In this document: positions 25,194 through 34,593 of the stretch, in pieces
How positions within the stretch are numbered: position 1 is the stretch's first letter
Layout of the letters: the number at the start of each line of letters is the position of its first letter
Assembly: GCA_002966495.1 (NCBI GenBank)
Contig: CP016490.1
Coordinates: 558,001 to 622,000, forward strand
Origin: Halomonas sp. GFAJ-1
GTDB taxonomy: Bacteria > Pseudomonadota > Gammaproteobacteria > Pseudomonadales > Halomonadaceae
Direction: 5' to 3'
Length of the DNA stretch: 64,000 bases
The notes under the pieces: model-generated
Told to the model about the DNA's origin: nothing
The model's database searches: none
The model's input: the letters and a program-made list of their open reading frames with translations, nothing else
Program-made: the position numbers and the translations under genes

Positions 25194-27481
25194 GGCGCTA
25201 GCACCCACCAGCGTGGCAGCAATGCGCGCACCTTGGTCTGGGCAAAACGATCATCCAGTAACACCACTACCCCTTCGTCCTGGGGGCTACGAATCACCCT
25301 ACCGGCGGCTTGCACGACTTTAATCATGCCAGGTATGCGGTAGGTGTAATCGTCGCCCTGGCCGAAACGGGTGTTCATGCGCGCTTTCAGCGCTTCGTTA
25401 AAATCGTTGAACGGCGGCAGGCCTAAGGTAGCAATAAACGCACCGATTAAGCGCTCGCCAGGAAGGTCTATCCCTTCGGCAAAAGCCCCGCCTAGCACTG
25501 CAAATCCAATCCCTTTACCCCCTGGGGTAAAGCGCGCCAGAAAGGCGTCGCGCTCGGCTTCCTGCATACCCCGGGTTTGGGCAAACGTCGGTACGGTGGG
25601 GTGTGCGTGATGAAGCTGCGCTTTCACCTGTTCCAGGTAAGCAAAGCTGCTAAAAAACGCCAGATAGTGGCCAGGTTGACGCTGATACTGATTGACCAAG
25701 GCTTCTACAATAGGCGCCAAAGAGGCCTCGCGGTGATGATAGCGCGTGGAAATATCGACGCGAATACGCACTTCCAGCTGGCGGGCGGCAAACGGTGAGG
25801 CCACTTCCCGCCACACGCTGTTTTCGGGCAACCCTAGTAAATCGCGGTAGTAGTGAAATGGGGACAGCGTGGCTGAAAACAGCACAGCGCTGTGGGCCGC
25901 CTTGAAGCGCGGCGCTAGAAAGTCCGCTGGAATGACATTGCGCAGCCCAAGTACCGCATCGCCCCGGCCATATATAGCAAGATCGCACAGAGAGTGGTCA
26001 CCAAACCGCTCCGCCAAACGGCAGAAGGCCAACGCTTCAAACAACAACTCTTGAAGCTCCACGCTTGCGGCGTCGGGGTGTTCAACCAAATAATCGGTGA
26101 TCGCGCCAGCCAGCGTGTACAGCGCAGCCATCAGCTTGGTGGGCAGCGCATCAAGTAAATGGTAACGCTGTAACGCCGCTGCATCGGTGGACACTTCCTT
26201 CGTTAGCGCCTGCCACTGCCTACCGACCCGGGCTAACGATTTTGCAAGCGCGGGAGGTGAGCGGCGACGCAGACGGCTCAAGCGCTGCTGGGAAAGCTCT
26301 GCGCTGTACATGCCCCGCGCTCGTTCAACTAAGTTGTGCGCTTCATCTACCAACAGACCTACCCGCCAGTCGTTGGCGTGGGCCAATCCATGCAGCAGCG
26401 CATGAGTATCAAACCAGTGATTCACATCGCCCACCACCACGTCGGCCCAGCGGGCTAACTCTTGGCCCAAATAGTACGGGCACACACTGTGGGCAAGCGC
26501 CACCTCACGCACTCCATCGCGATCAAGCCAGCGACGTGCCACCGCAGCTTGGCGGGCGGCAGGCAAGCGGTCATAAAAACCGGCCGCCAACGGACAAACA
26601 TCGCCCTGGCAGGCGGTGCCGGGGTATTCACAGGCTTTGTGCTTGGCCACCAACTCCAGCACACGCAGCGGCACCGGGGGTGTAGATGGTTTGGATGTAG
26701 ATGAAGTGGATGTAGAAAGACACGCCAACGCGTCCAGAGCCAAGCGACGGCCTGGGGTTTTCATGGTCAGAAAAGCCACTCTATCCAACTGCTGGCGGGG
26801 CATTGCCGAGAGCATCGGAAACAGCGTACCAAGGGTTTTGCCAATGCCCGTAGGGGCCTGGGCCAGTAGGCACCGCCCGGTGCTGGCCGCCTTGTATACA
26901 TCTTCCGCCAGCGCCCGCTGACCAGCGCGAAAATCCGGATAGGGAAACGTGAGCCTAGCCAGCCATGCATCCCGCTCCTGGCGATGGGCAGACTCCTGCT
27001 CCGCCCAGGCCAAAAAGCGCTGGCACTGATCGGTAAAAAACACCTGCAATTCGGTTGCGCTAGCCTCGTGGGTGAGCAGCGTTTCCTGGCCGCTGGTAAT
27101 CTCCAGATACACTAACACCAGCGTGACCCGCTCTAGGCGGCGCTCGGCACATAGCAGTGCGCCGTATATCTTTACCTGTGCCCAGTGCAACGCGCGCTGA
27201 TTAGCCGCCATGCGATCTAGATTGCCACGGTAGGTTTTGACCTCTTCCAAACGGTTAGCGTTGGGATCAAAACCGTCGACGCGGCCCGCCACGCGAAGCC
27301 CCTGATACTCACCGGAAAGCGGCAGTTCGGCCAGGTAACCCTCGCCCCGACGGCTAGCCACTAACCCATGCCCTGCGATGCCTTCCAGAGCGCTGGGGGC
27401 TGGCGTAAAGCGGTGGTCAAGGTCGCCTTCCCGAGCGGTGAAATCGCACAGCGTGCGCACCGCTACCCGATAGCGGCTCAT
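25190..27481 (-). CDS. XPD/DinG-like Fe-S helicase with N-terminal PD-(D/E)XK nuclease-like domain
   Basis: This 763-residue superfamily 2 helicase has an N-terminal nuclease-like domain (about 50-130) with GRVDGFDP and EEVKTY, then Walker A APTGIGKT (about 208), an Fe-S cysteine set (ACEYPGTAC, DVCPLA and SVCPYYL, about 290-345), VDEAHNLVE and the C-terminal helicase motif VVQAAGRVIRS. Such enzymes unwind damaged or branched DNA 5' to 3'. Its start overlaps the stop of the FAN1-like nuclease gene by four bases, so the two are coupled and probably act in the same repair pathway. Confidence 0.86.
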   Translation of the reverse strand: MSRYRVAVRTLCDFTAREGDLDHRFTPAPSALEGIAGHGLVASRRGEGYLAELPLSGEYQGLRVAGRVDGFDPNANRLEEVKTYRGNLDRMAANQRALHWAQVKIYGALLCAERRLERVTLVLVYLEITSGQETLLTHEASATELQVFFTDQCQRFLAWAEQESAHRQERDAWLARLTFPYPDFRAGQRALAEDVYKAASTGRCLLAQAPTGIGKTLGTLFPMLSAMPRQQLDRVAFLTMKTPGRRLALDALACLSTSTSSTSKPSTPPVPLRVLELVAKHKACEYPGTACQGDVCPLAAGFYDRLPAARQAAVARRWLDRDGVREVALAHSVCPYYLGQELARWADVVVGDVNHWFDTHALLHGLAHANDWRVGLLVDEAHNLVERARGMYSAELSQQRLSRLRRRSPPALAKSLARVGRQWQALTKEVSTDAAALQRYHLLDALPTKLMAALYTLAGAITDYLVEHPDAASVELQELLFEALAFCRLAERFGDHSLCDLAIYGRGDAVLGLRNVIPADFLAPRFKAAHSAVLFSATLSPFHYYRDLLGLPENSVWREVASPFAARQLEVRIRVDISTRYHHREASLAPIVEALVNQYQRQPGHYLAFFSSFAYLEQVKAQLHHAHPTVPTFAQTRGMQEAERDAFLARFTPGGKGIGFAVLGGAFAEGIDLPGERLIGAFIATLGLPPFNDFNEALKARMNTRFGQGDDYTYRIPGMIKVVQAAGRVIRSPQDEGVVVLLDDRFAQTKVRALLPRWWVLAP

Positions 27482-29220
27482 TCGGCTTCTTCTAGTTCAG
27501 GCCCTTCTGGTTCAGCCCCTTCTACGTCAGATTCAGGCTGCCAGCGTACATGGCACACCTCAACGGGCATGCCGAAGCGGCAAAAGAAGTCGATCCAACG
27601 GCGCTGGTTATCTTGCAGGCGATCTCCCGGCCCTTTTACTTCTATCATTTTGTAGCGTGGCTCGCCGGGCGGTGCATCCGGCATTAGCTGAATCAAGTCA
27701 GGCAAGCCCGTGCGGTTATGCTTAAGGTCATCTAATAGCCGCATAAAACAGGCACGCAAATGGGCAGGCGGTAAACACTTAAGCGCAAGCGTCAGCAGTG
27801 CTTCACTGACAACTCCCCAGTGAACAAACGGCGATGCGATGCCCTTTTTGGCGTGCCACGTTCGAAGGATCGTGTCCTGGTAGCGGCCGTCATCCAACTG
27901 GGCTAGGCAGGCGTCGATATCGACTTGGCGCTGGCTAACAAAATCGTCGCGGTATAAATCCGCAGGCCCGCTGTGAAACGGGTGAAAAAACGCCCCTGGC
28001 AGCGGTTTAAAAATGGCCGGCCAGAGCAGCAAACCAAACAGCCCGGTCAGCAGGCTATTTTCAACGTAGTACACCGGCGCGTTAGGGGTCGCCATATAGT
28101 CAGCAACGGCACGCTCAACTGGCTGAGGGCCTGGCAAATGAAGCACATAGGTGGGCACCTGAGCCGCCTGTTTATTAGACACCGTCGAGCGCTCAACCTG
28201 TTGCGGTAGTTTGCGTGCCAAACGCGGTAACAGCCGCATCAAGGCTTGGATCTCGCCTTCCTTTGGCTGCGCGTCCAGCGCGCTGACCGTAAGTTCATAG
28301 GCCTCTGAATAACGGCCCAGACGCTCTAACACGCGCAACCTGCGAATACGCGCATCGCTGTTATTGGCATCGGCGTACAGCGTTAAAGCTAACGCTGCAT
28401 CGCCACCACGCTCGGCCTCACGGCCCATGGTAAGCAGTAGCCGCGCCCGCCGAGAAGCTAACCAACGGTTGCTGGAAGCAGGCGGCACCTGTGTGGAAAG
28501 CGCCTGCGGCGGCTCGCCGTCGTCCAGGCGTTCGCGCAAGCGGTGAAGCGTTAAGTACGTTGTCACGTCATCGCGGCTTTGGAACGCGCGCGACGCTGCG
28601 GTTAGCGGTACCTGCTCAAAACGCTGCAGGCCCAGCTCAGTTAGCACGAACTCTGCCCAATCCTGACGTAGGTTGCCAAAAAACATCAGCCGTAGGCGGT
28701 CGCAAAGCGCCATCACCGTCAGCCGCACAATCTGCGTTGTTGACGTTGGCCACCACTGTTGAAGGGGTGCAAACACCTGGAACGGCTCGTCCAGCGCCGT
28801 TTGAAGCGCAGCTTTCGTGCTGTTGCGCGCTAGGCCTGCCTTGGTGATTTCACCTGCCAGCGCCTGGCGCAGCTCACTCAGCCGTAAGAGGCGAAACAGC
28901 TCACGGCGGCTTAACTGCGGTGCGTCGTCTACCCAACCAAGCGCTATCAGCGGTGCCAGGGCCTGCTCCGCATCTCCGATTTCCTCATACATCAGTTTGT
29001 CCAGGCGAAACAGCTCACCTTTACGCATCACCATGCGCACCAGTAGCGCTTGGGAAGCTTGGGGTAGCGTCTCAAAACGGCCAATAGCGTCGCGCTCGGA
29101 AGCACTTAATAGATCATGGTGGCGGGTGCTTACCCATGCCAATACATAACGAAAGTTCGTCAGGTAATAGAAAGGGTCATCTAGGGAGGCGGTCGCTGAC
29201 GCGACAAGTGCACTGTTCAT
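27478..29220 (-). CDS. FAN1-like VRR-NUC structure-specific nuclease
   Basis: This 580-residue protein carries a C-terminal VRR-NUC domain (about 440-555): the catalytic acidic residues are in GLPDLIQL and the EVKGPGDRLQDNQ motif. The long N-terminal helical part (about 10-400) with TPR-like repeats and SAP-like regions resembles bacterial FAN1, which resolves interstrand crosslinks and 5' flaps; the length matches. It ends in a short acidic tail. The gene is coupled by ATGA to the Fe-S helicase downstream. Confidence 0.85.
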   Translation of the reverse strand: MNSALVASATASLDDPFYYLTNFRYVLAWVSTRHHDLLSASERDAIGRFETLPQASQALLVRMVMRKGELFRLDKLMYEEIGDAEQALAPLIALGWVDDAPQLSRRELFRLLRLSELRQALAGEITKAGLARNSTKAALQTALDEPFQVFAPLQQWWPTSTTQIVRLTVMALCDRLRLMFFGNLRQDWAEFVLTELGLQRFEQVPLTAASRAFQSRDDVTTYLTLHRLRERLDDGEPPQALSTQVPPASSNRWLASRRARLLLTMGREAERGGDAALALTLYADANNSDARIRRLRVLERLGRYSEAYELTVSALDAQPKEGEIQALMRLLPRLARKLPQQVERSTVSNKQAAQVPTYVLHLPGPQPVERAVADYMATPNAPVYYVENSLLTGLFGLLLWPAIFKPLPGAFFHPFHSGPADLYRDDFVSQRQVDIDACLAQLDDGRYQDTILRTWHAKKGIASPFVHWGVVSEALLTLALKCLPPAHLRACFMRLLDDLKHNRTGLPDLIQLMPDAPPGEPRYKMIEVKGPGDRLQDNQRRWIDFFCRFGMPVEVCHVRWQPESDVEGAEPEGPELEEAE

Positions 29221-29252
29221 CTATCCATTGTAACAGTGCTTAATGGAGCAGG

Positions 29253-29636
29253 TTAACCCACCCGGTGTTGATAGAGCACGTCCAGCGCGTCTGCGTCATC
29301 CGGCTGCTGATCGGGGGTCGGGGCTTCTGCGCGAGAAGAGGGTTTGAAGACCGCGGGGTTGTGGCTGCCCACCAGTACATACCATTCCGCTTCACTTAAA
29401 TAGTGCTGACACCAGCGGCCTAAACCGTCGGCCAGCTGCTCACGGCTATACTCGCCGCTGCGAAAAGCGTGGGCCAAGTGCAAGAGGTCTTGGCGGGCGG
29501 TACGGGCACGGGCGTTACCGCCATGTACTTTGGAAAGCGGGCAGCGTCGATCATAGGCCGCGTTGGTTAACGCATTTAACCAACGCTCTACTTCATGTGC
29601 CTGAATACCGCCGTAAACTGCCACACTCCACTCCAT
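29253..29636 (-). CDS. Unknown conserved-looking 127-residue protein upstream of the FAN1-like gene
   Basis: I do not recognise a family. The protein opens MEWSVAVYGGIQAHEVERWL, continues with an arginine-rich segment (ARARTARQDLLHLAHAF), then RWCQHYLSEAEWYVLVGSH, and ends in a proline/glutamate/aspartate-rich variable tail. No signal peptide or membrane segment is seen. It lies 32 bases before the FAN1-like gene on the same strand, so it may belong to the same transcript and have a DNA-repair link. Confidence 0.65.
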   Translation of the reverse strand: MEWSVAVYGGIQAHEVERWLNALTNAAYDRRCPLSKVHGGNARARTARQDLLHLAHAFRSGEYSREQLADGLGRWCQHYLSEAEWYVLVGSHNPAVFKPSSRAEAPTPDQQPDDADALDVLYQHRVG

Positions 29637-29725
29637 GCTAAACGGTTATTTGATATTACTAACGTTGACTGAAAGGTCATTAGACTGCCCGATTTTGGGA
29701 TAACTGTCATCTTCTCATCCCGCGG

Positions 29726-30760
29726 CTAGCCTCGCCCCTGCTCAAAACCTTGCAAGACGTTCACCACATTGACACCGATCTCTTCAACGGCATAGCCCCC
29801 TTCCATTAAAAACACACACGGGAGCCCAGCGTCAGCTAGGCGCTTACCCAGGGCAGTAAAGTCAGCGTGTTGAAAGGTAAAGGCACTTATAGGGTCGCCT
29901 TCAAATATATCCACTCCAAGCGATATCACAATAAGCTCGCATTCAGCTTGATGAATACGCTCCAGCGCCTGTTCCAAGGTAGCCATCCACGTCGCTACCG
30001 AGGTACCTGGTGGTAGCGGGTAGTTAACAGTATAGCCTTCCCCCGAGCCTTCGCCGATTTCATCAGCGTAGCCAGAGTAGTAGGGGAAGGTTACCTCTGG
30101 GTCGCCGTGCAGCGATAAAAACAGGACATCGTTACGATGATAGAAAATGTGTTGGGTACCGTTACCGTGGTGGAAGTCGACATCCAGCACCGCGACCCGG
30201 CGCTTACCGGCACTCACCGCCCGCTGGGCGGCTATTGCGGCGTTATTGAAAAAGCAGTAGCCGCCAAATTGATCATAGGCCGCGTGGTGGCCGGGCGGGC
30301 GGCACAGGCCAAAGCTTGGCTCGCCCGTTGCTAGGGTATAGTCGACGGCGCCCAAGGCGGTGTCTTTGCTCGCCATGGCGGCGGCAAAAGTGCCTTCAGT
30401 AATGGAGGTTTCCGCCGCTAGGGCATAATAGCCTAGCTGGCCACTGACAGAGCGGGGGATTTTGTCGCTCCGCAGGGTGCGCGCTGGCCAAATATTAGGA
30501 ATGGCTTCCCCTTCATGCCCGGCGGCTTGCCAGGCCTGCCAGCAATTTTCTAAAAACGCGATGTAGTCTGCATCGTGCACCGCAAGCACCGGTGCAAGTC
30601 CGTAATCACTGGGTGCGCGCACCTCAAAGGCCGCCTTGCGCAGTGCGCTAAGCACTAAATCTATACGTTCCGAGCACTCGAACGGCGCCACTATTGCGCC
30701 ATCATGTAGTTCGCTTCGCGCTTGCCGCCGGCGGCTGTCTTCGGAGAAAAATGTCAGCAT
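29726..30760 (-). CDS. Histone deacetylase family amidohydrolase (acetylpolyamine aminohydrolase-like)
   Basis: This 344-residue zinc enzyme of the HDAC superfamily has CRPPGHHAAYD (active-site histidines), YCFFNNAAIAAQ, the metal-binding DVDFHHGNGTQ and VDIFEGDPISAFT. In bacteria such enzymes deacetylate polyamines, acetoin-type substrates or small amides. The ATG is inside the last codons of the GIY-YIG gene (ATGCTGA overlap of seven bases), so the two are translationally coupled. Substrate is not readable. Confidence 0.88.
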   Translation of the reverse strand: MLTFFSEDSRRRQARSELHDGAIVAPFECSERIDLVLSALRKAAFEVRAPSDYGLAPVLAVHDADYIAFLENCWQAWQAAGHEGEAIPNIWPARTLRSDKIPRSVSGQLGYYALAAETSITEGTFAAAMASKDTALGAVDYTLATGEPSFGLCRPPGHHAAYDQFGGYCFFNNAAIAAQRAVSAGKRRVAVLDVDFHHGNGTQHIFYHRNDVLFLSLHGDPEVTFPYYSGYADEIGEGSGEGYTVNYPLPPGTSVATWMATLEQALERIHQAECELIVISLGVDIFEGDPISAFTFQHADFTALGKRLADAGLPCVFLMEGGYAVEEIGVNVVNVLQGFEQGRG

Positions 30761-31059
30761 TGCGAGTCCTCATTCAATAGGGAGTAAGGCCAGCGAGCAG
30801 CCCATTGGCGTTTTTGCGAAGGCGATTGCTGTTTCAATTGGTACTCCGCCCGGCTGGCGGCGGCACGGTCAGCAAAGGGCTGCGCCCCTAGCAGCGCTAT
30901 CGGCGGGTTAGCCCGGGTATAACGTGCACCTTTTCCACTGCAGTGGGCGTGGTAACGCTTGGCAAGGTTATTGGTAATCCCTGCATAGGTGCCGCGTTGG
31001 CACTCCAATAAATAGAGATACCACTGAGTCGCTGCCGCTGAGTGTGCCGCCGTTACCAT
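30754..31059 (-). CDS. GIY-YIG nuclease superfamily protein (UPF0213 type)
   Basis: This 101-residue protein has the GIY-YIG pattern: WYLYLLECQRGTYAGITNNLAKRYHAHCSGKGARYTRANPP, with the tyrosines, arginine and a distal glutamate (SRAEYQLKQ) of the fold. Single-domain members (YhbQ/UPF0213) have uncertain roles, possibly in DNA repair. The ATG follows the end of the split GGDEF/EAL gene by nine bases, with GAGG before it, and its stop overlaps the next gene. Confidence 0.85.
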   Translation of the reverse strand: MVTAAHSAAATQWYLYLLECQRGTYAGITNNLAKRYHAHCSGKGARYTRANPPIALLGAQPFADRAAASRAEYQLKQQSPSQKRQWAARWPYSLLNEDSQC

Positions 31060-31068
31060 ATCGCCTCG

Positions 31069-33693
31069 CTAAGGCATGGGAGATGAAGAGAGTGCCTGAG
31101 CCGTCATTAACTGCTCCAATGCCGATAGCGGCATTGGCCTTGCTAAGCCAAAACCCTGGAAAAAATCGCACTGGTAAGTGAGTAGCCGCTGATGCTGCTC
31201 ATCAGTTTCGACGCCTTCGGCCACCACTTTTAACCCCAGGTGGTGAGCCATGGAAATAATACCTTGCACGATAGCGGCATCGTCATCGCTATGGGTTAAC
31301 TCTTTAATAAAGCTGCGATCAATTTTAACGGTACTAATCGGCAAATGCTTTAAGTAGCTCAAGCTTGAAAAGCCGGTACCAAAATCATCAATTGAGACTT
31401 TAATCCCCATACTGCGCACCGAGTGCAGAATATCAATAGCATTGGCCGTGTTATCCATCAAAATGCCTTCTGTCAGTTCTAGCGTTAGCTGCGCTGACGG
31501 CATCCCTGTATCCATTAGCGTTGCGCTCAGTGTTTCCAGAAAACTAGCGCGATGAAACTGCAGGGGAGACAAGTTGACAGCTACGCATTTTGCTCCCAGC
31601 CCTTTATCGTTTAACTGCTGCATATCCGTGCAGGCACGGTTAAGCACCCACTCGCTAATAGGCATAATTTGCCCTGTCGCTTCTGCCAGCGGGATGAATC
31701 GATCGGGGGAGATATACCCCTGGGTAGGATGAGGCCAGCGCAGCAAGGCTTCTAAACTGGCAACTTGGCCATCGCGGTTAAAGATCGGCTGGTAGTAGAG
31801 TTCAAACGCTTGGCGTTCAATAGCTTCTTGTAGGTCATTGCGCAGCGTGACCCGCTCGCTGGCGATATCGTGGCTGTTGTGGTGAAACCAGGCGTAGGCA
31901 TTGCGTCCCTGCTGCTTGGCCCGGTACATAGCGATATCGGCTTGCTGAATCAGCGTTTGCGGTTGAGGTGTGTCTGGCTGACTCATGGCGATACCGACGC
32001 TGGCACTTAAATGAAGCTCGCGCCCGTCGATACAGTAAGGCTTTGACAAGGCAGGCAACAATCGCTCAACGACCTCTTCTGCCTGGGCCTCATGGGGCGT
32101 GTTGGTCAGCAGCAGGACAAATTCATCGCCACCCAAGCGCGCTACCGTATCCTCTTGACGTAGCGTATCGCGTAAGCGCTGGGCCACTTCTACCAGCACT
32201 TGATCTCCTACCGCGTGGCCTAGGCTATCGTTAATCGGCTTGAAATCATCTAAATCAACAAACAGCACACTGATACGCTGATGATGCATGTTGGCTAGCG
32301 CAAATTGCTTACACAGCGTTTCCTCAAACAGCATACGATTGGGCAGCCGCGTTAGATCGTCGTGACTCGCATAGTAAGATAAGCGCGCTTCAGACGCTTT
32401 TTGCTGGGAAATATCGTGCTGAATGCCAACGAAGTGCGTTACCTGCCCTTCTTGATCCCGCACAGGCGCTATATATAAATCATTCCAAAACGGGGTGCCG
32501 TCCTGCCGATAGTTGCATATCGTAACGTGGACTTCGCGCCGCTCTTTGATGCCGCGTCTTAGCTGTGCAACCACCTCAGGGTCGCTATCTGGCCCCTGCA
32601 AAAAGCGGCAGTTGTGCCCAATAACGTCTTCCTGGGAGTAGCCGGTTATTGCCGTAAATGCCTTATTGGCATACACAACCGGTGTGTCAGGCAGGCTGGC
32701 ATCGGCAATCAGCACCCCGTTCACGCTAGCCTCAACGCCACGTTCCAGGGTGCGCAAGCGGGTTTGTTGTTCACGGCTAGCAGTCACATCCTGGGCAATA
32801 CAGTGCACGCCCACAAAACTGCCATTAATACTAATCGGTAACGCGACTAAATCGAGAAGATGGGCTTCTCCATCACGATCCCGAAGAGTGAGCTCAAACC
32901 GGACACTGTTGCCCATCACTACATGTTTAAAATACTCACCCACACGCTCAACATCCGCCCCCTCGATGAAGTGCGTAAAATGCTGGCCAATAATGTCAGC
33001 GTTGGCATATCCGGTGATGGCGCCACAGCTATTATTCGCCGTCACGAAACGCCCCTCGGCATTGAGAGAAAACACGGCATCGGGGTGATGTGTAAACAAA
33101 GAGCGGTAGTGCTGTTCGCTTTGCTCTAATGATTCCCGTGCCAGAAAAAGCTCTTTAGTACGGCTCATGCTAACGATGACGACGCCCACGCTAAACGCCA
33201 GCAACCAGCTCAGCAATAGCCCCCCTAGGGCCACTGCCACCGGTATGACGCCTACCATATACCAATTATAATGCTCGCCGGGATACGCATGTAGCGTTAC
33301 GTTTATGCCACCGGGCAGCCCCACATGACGCGATACTATTGCCTGTACAGGCGCCAGCGCCTCATTCGCACTAAAACCAGCGGGATGAAGCACCATCAGT
33401 GTTTCGGCCCTGCGGTTTATCCCCACTTGAAAAGGCCCCAGGCCTAGCCTCAGCTCTTGGCCTAGTAGCGTGCGCAGGTCAAATGCCGACAGCAGTTGCT
33501 GTTCACGGCTCTCGATGGGCACCGCCATCATCACCACGCTGTTCTGCGTCTCATCGGGCTGAAATAAACGGGGGCGGCTAAAGGGCACGGCTAGCCACGA
33601 CTGAACCAAAGGCTGGTTCAGCTGCTCTAGTAGCCATACATCACCGTCGTTGCTACGCCCTTGCGACCAAACTGCCTCGCTCTGGGCATTCAC
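31069..33693 (-). CDS. C-terminal part of a split membrane sensor: PAS-PAS-GGDEF-EAL
   Basis: This 874-residue open frame begins inside a CHASE-like sensory domain, then has a membrane helix (about 150-175), two PAS domains (about 185-305 and 310-430, the second with a LOV-like GHNCRFLQG), a GGDEF domain with intact LGGDEFVLLL and an EAL domain with LEALLRW, AVNLSP and DDFGTGFSS. It continues, in the same frame, the ORF at 33706-34566, from which it is separated by a single TAA at 33706-33708; the five codons between TAA and the GTG at 33693 are open. It is therefore the 3' portion of an interrupted gene of about 1165 codons. Without its own ribosome site it may be poorly translated. Confidence 0.85.
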   Translation of the reverse strand: MNAQSEAVWSQGRSNDGDVWLLEQLNQPLVQSWLAVPFSRPRLFQPDETQNSVVMMAVPIESREQQLLSAFDLRTLLGQELRLGLGPFQVGINRRAETLMVLHPAGFSANEALAPVQAIVSRHVGLPGGINVTLHAYPGEHYNWYMVGVIPVAVALGGLLLSWLLAFSVGVVIVSMSRTKELFLARESLEQSEQHYRSLFTHHPDAVFSLNAEGRFVTANNSCGAITGYANADIIGQHFTHFIEGADVERVGEYFKHVVMGNSVRFELTLRDRDGEAHLLDLVALPISINGSFVGVHCIAQDVTASREQQTRLRTLERGVEASVNGVLIADASLPDTPVVYANKAFTAITGYSQEDVIGHNCRFLQGPDSDPEVVAQLRRGIKERREVHVTICNYRQDGTPFWNDLYIAPVRDQEGQVTHFVGIQHDISQQKASEARLSYYASHDDLTRLPNRMLFEETLCKQFALANMHHQRISVLFVDLDDFKPINDSLGHAVGDQVLVEVAQRLRDTLRQEDTVARLGGDEFVLLLTNTPHEAQAEEVVERLLPALSKPYCIDGRELHLSASVGIAMSQPDTPQPQTLIQQADIAMYRAKQQGRNAYAWFHHNSHDIASERVTLRNDLQEAIERQAFELYYQPIFNRDGQVASLEALLRWPHPTQGYISPDRFIPLAEATGQIMPISEWVLNRACTDMQQLNDKGLGAKCVAVNLSPLQFHRASFLETLSATLMDTGMPSAQLTLELTEGILMDNTANAIDILHSVRSMGIKVSIDDFGTGFSSLSYLKHLPISTVKIDRSFIKELTHSDDDAAIVQGIISMAHHLGLKVVAEGVETDEQHQRLLTYQCDFFQGFGLARPMPLSALEQLMTAQALSSSPMP

Positions 33694-33705
33694 TAACGCG
33701 ATGGC

Positions 33706-34566
33706 TTACAAACTGGGCGTATCAAGGAAATAGCGCTGTGCGTCGCTCTCATGTAGCACCAGCCCCTGCTCAGCAGGTACTACATCCAAACGGTTTGCCA
33801 TTCGCTGCATTAGCTGTAACCGCGCAGTCATCACCTGCTCAGCATTGAGTTGAACACTATCAAGCAAGTAGCCAGCCTGCTGTTCAATCTCGTTGCGCTG
33901 GTTGATACTCAAAAACAGCCAGGCTAGGCAACTGATCACGACGCCCCCCAGCGCGACGATCACCGTGTGTTTGCCTGGGCTTAAGCGTTTAGAGCGCTCG
34001 CGCCAACTGGCCACCAGCAGAGCCGTCCCGGTTAGAAACACAAACACCAGTGCAGCAAGGGGTGACGAGCTAAAAGGCGGACGATAAGCAACGCTTGCTT
34101 GCCACATCAACACGATGACAACGCCACCAAACAGCCATAGGCCCAGCCCCACCGTGCGCCAAACCATACGGCTGCGGGAAGGCGCAATACCTAACCAACA
34201 GCAGAGATTAATCAGCAAAAGCATGACGGCAGATAGCGACGTAATGCGCGGCTCGCCGGTTATCAAAGAGGCGCTAACGCCGTTATCCACCTGGTTGTGT
34301 AATAAGGTGTATATCAGCAGTATGGATAACAGCGTAGCGCTGGCGAGCCTGACAACGGCAGCGTGAAAAAGCGTGGCCAACAGGGCACTGCCAATCAGTA
34401 CCGTGACGATAGACGCGTCGGGCACTAACATGGGCCCTACCAGAATGCCCGGGAACATCATCCAGCCGATTAACCCCGCACACCCCATCACTAGAAGCGT
34501 TGCCGCTGCCATTAGCAGCAGCGTTTGTGCTGCTAAGTCTCGCGTATTTAATGGCATGAAACGCAC
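33706..34566 (-). pseudogene. N-terminal membrane/CHASE part of the split GGDEF-EAL sensor, ended by an in-frame TAA
   Basis: This 286-residue part has about six hydrophobic segments (about 10-205) followed by the start of an extracytoplasmic CHASE-like domain that ends abruptly at RYFLDTPSL-stop. The next codons read AIALVNAQSEAVW in the same frame, as expected for the middle of a CHASE domain, so the stop is a nonsense mutation (or a sequencing error) within one gene spanning 31069-34566. If real, the sensor domain is cut from the c-di-GMP output domains. It lies 27 bases after an orphan tctC. Confidence 0.78.
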
Positions 34567-34593
34567 TTACTCCTTTTCAACGCTTGCACGCGA

